Below the pieces are notes generated by a model. That model did not search any database. It was not told where the DNA came from and worked only from the letters and a program-made list of their open reading frames with translations. A program made the translations under genes and the position numbers. 64,000 nucleotides of DNA from Bacteroides faecis MAJ27 (GTDB lineage: Bacteria; Bacteroidota; Bacteroidia; Bacteroidales; Bacteroidaceae), in the NCBI RefSeq assembly GCF_900106755.1, contig NZ_FNNN01000017.1, forward strand, positions 80,714 through 144,713, in the 5' to 3' direction. This document shows positions 63,465 through 64,000 of this stretch, piece by piece (position 1 is the first letter of the stretch; every line of letters begins with the position of its first letter).

Positions 63465-63585
63465 CATCTGAGTGGTCAGGTATTAACGTTTGATATGACA
63501 GGTCTTAATATCTGAGGAGTCAGATATTAAGACTTGAGAAGCTGTTTAGCAATGCTTGTTATGACATGTTATAATGCTTGAAACG
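63454..63585. repeat. 22-bp-period degenerate tandem repeat array after wecB
   Basis: Units start at 63454, 63476, 63498 and 63520 and open TCAGATATTAA, TCAGGTATTAA, ACAGGTCTTAA and TCAGATATTAA. Weaker units continue at 63542 and 63564 (about 12 and 14 of 22 positions match the second unit). Units 3 and 4 together make a perfect 14-bp hairpin, GTCTTAATATCTGA (63502-63515) with TCAGATATTAAGAC (63520-63533), and unit 1 pairs with itself (CTCAGAT with ATCTGAG, 63453-63472). It can serve as terminator for wecCB. Confidence 0.75.
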
Positions 63586-63742
63586 AGGCATAAGAAGCAT
63601 TGTTATGAGATACAGAGCCATCACTACAATCCCTATTATTGTTGTTTTTCTTGTTCCCATTTTTCACCTTTCTTTGAAGTACCGATGGATACAATAGTAT
63701 AGAGTGAACCTTTTCTGCTTTTTCCCATTTTTCAGCATTCAT
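63569..63742 (-). CDS. Possible small protein, 57 aa
   Basis: Not recognised. MNAEKWEKAEKVHSILLYPS opens the frame and an AGGAG lies 7 nt before the ATG. The second half (GNKKNNNNRDCSDGS) is low-complexity and runs into the repeat array, so only the start looks gene-like. It may be a remnant. Confidence 0.25.
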   Translation of the reverse strand: MNAEKWEKAEKVHSILLYPSVLQRKVKNGNKKNNNNRDCSDGSVSHNNASYASFQAL

Positions 63743-63754
63743 CGTTTTCTCCTT

Positions 63755-63907
63755 ATGGAAATATTTTATTTCACTAGAAACTACTTTATTCATCAGTATT
63801 TTGAAAGAAAGGTGAAGGAGATGGAAATAAAAGAGCTATTACGTCATGAGCCATTCATAGATGATAATTGGAATAAAATAGAAGAATTTATTAATAATGC
63901 GAATTAG
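63755..63907 (+). CDS. Possible small protein, 50 aa
   Basis: Not recognised. MEIFYFTRNYFIHQYFERKV opens a frame ending FINNAN. It is divergent from the possible small gene at 63742 and has no clear promoter. It may be a fragment or chance frame. Confidence 0.25.
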   Translation: MEIFYFTRNYFIHQYFERKVKEMEIKELLRHEPFIDDNWNKIEEFINNAN

Positions 63908-63918
63908 TATTTGATTCC

Positions 63919-63999
63919 TTAGTTAAAAATTAGAGTAATTAATGCAATGGCAATTTTTCCCATCGTATGTAGCAGCAGTCCCGATGTAGATCTGACTTT
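63919..63999 (-). CDS. Possible C-terminus of a membrane protein (cut by window)
   Basis: On the - strand a frame open to the window end reads SGLLLHTMGKIAIALITLIF and stops at 63919. The hydrophobic end fits the last helix of an exporter or flippase, plausible beside polysaccharide genes, but only 26 residues are visible. Confidence 0.25.
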   Translation of the reverse strand, partial: KVRSTSGLLLHTMGKIAIALITLIFN

Positions 64000-64000
64000 C

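Noticed and set aside
63454..63585. CRISPR array at the wecB end
   Set aside because: Degenerate units without spacers and no cas genes.

Overview
The window looks like a Bacteroides chromosome from the human-gut B. thetaiotaomicron/ovatus/xylanisolvens group. The evidence is SusC/SusD pairs, glycoside hydrolases with lipoprotein or Sec signals, a FecR/ECF-sigma pair, promoters of the Bacteroides type (TAnnTTTG at -7) and almost no Shine-Dalgarno sites. The species was not tested by any search.

Region 1 (1-20,410) is a polysaccharide utilisation locus (PUL) on the + strand with visibly lower G+C than what follows. It reads GH36 (cut by the window edge), GH43, GH3, SusC with STN domain, SusD, a GH43-like gene with one frameshift, GH97, a GH3 with several lesions, a gutted GH65, an IS982-family element with intact inverted repeats but a dead transposase, and a second GH36 that has lost its start at the IS edge. 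The intact part suggests import and exo-cleavage of an oligosaccharide carrying alpha-galactose or alpha-glucose; the distal half is decaying. The two GH36 genes are close paralogues at either end of the AT-rich block.

Region 2 (20,592-26,533) holds an MscS-type channel (+) facing a TonB-dependent receptor and a secreted metallophosphatase (-). Between the last two genes lies a 22-bp-period array of permuted palindromes. Region 3 (26,622-37,608) is a host-glycan type PUL: ECF sigma factor (+), divergent FecR anti-sigma, then SusC(STN)-SusD-surface lipoprotein-M60 metallopeptidase (-). Region 4 (38,150-51,322) is mostly core: GH3 with PA14, a THUMP-like methyltransferase, a VanX-like dipeptidase, a GH43-like protein, tRNA-CAT with a 49-nt palindrome at its 3' end, Lrp/AsnC and DUF4491, two FKBP isomerases, a sirtuin lacking zinc cysteines, a small AraC protein and a methyltransferase.

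Region 5 (51,885-58,908) is a two-gene + strand unit, a GH43-like/SGNH-hydrolase fusion and a GH115 alpha-glucuronidase, next to a membrane TPR/AraC regulator on the - strand. Region 6 (58,959-64,000) is surface-polysaccharide biosynthesis: GT2 and GT4 (-) divergent from wecC and wecB (+). A second 22-bp-period array begins at the wecB stop codon.

The least expected signals are the two 22-bp-period arrays, which share a layout but not a sequence, and the IS-bracketed decay of region 1.
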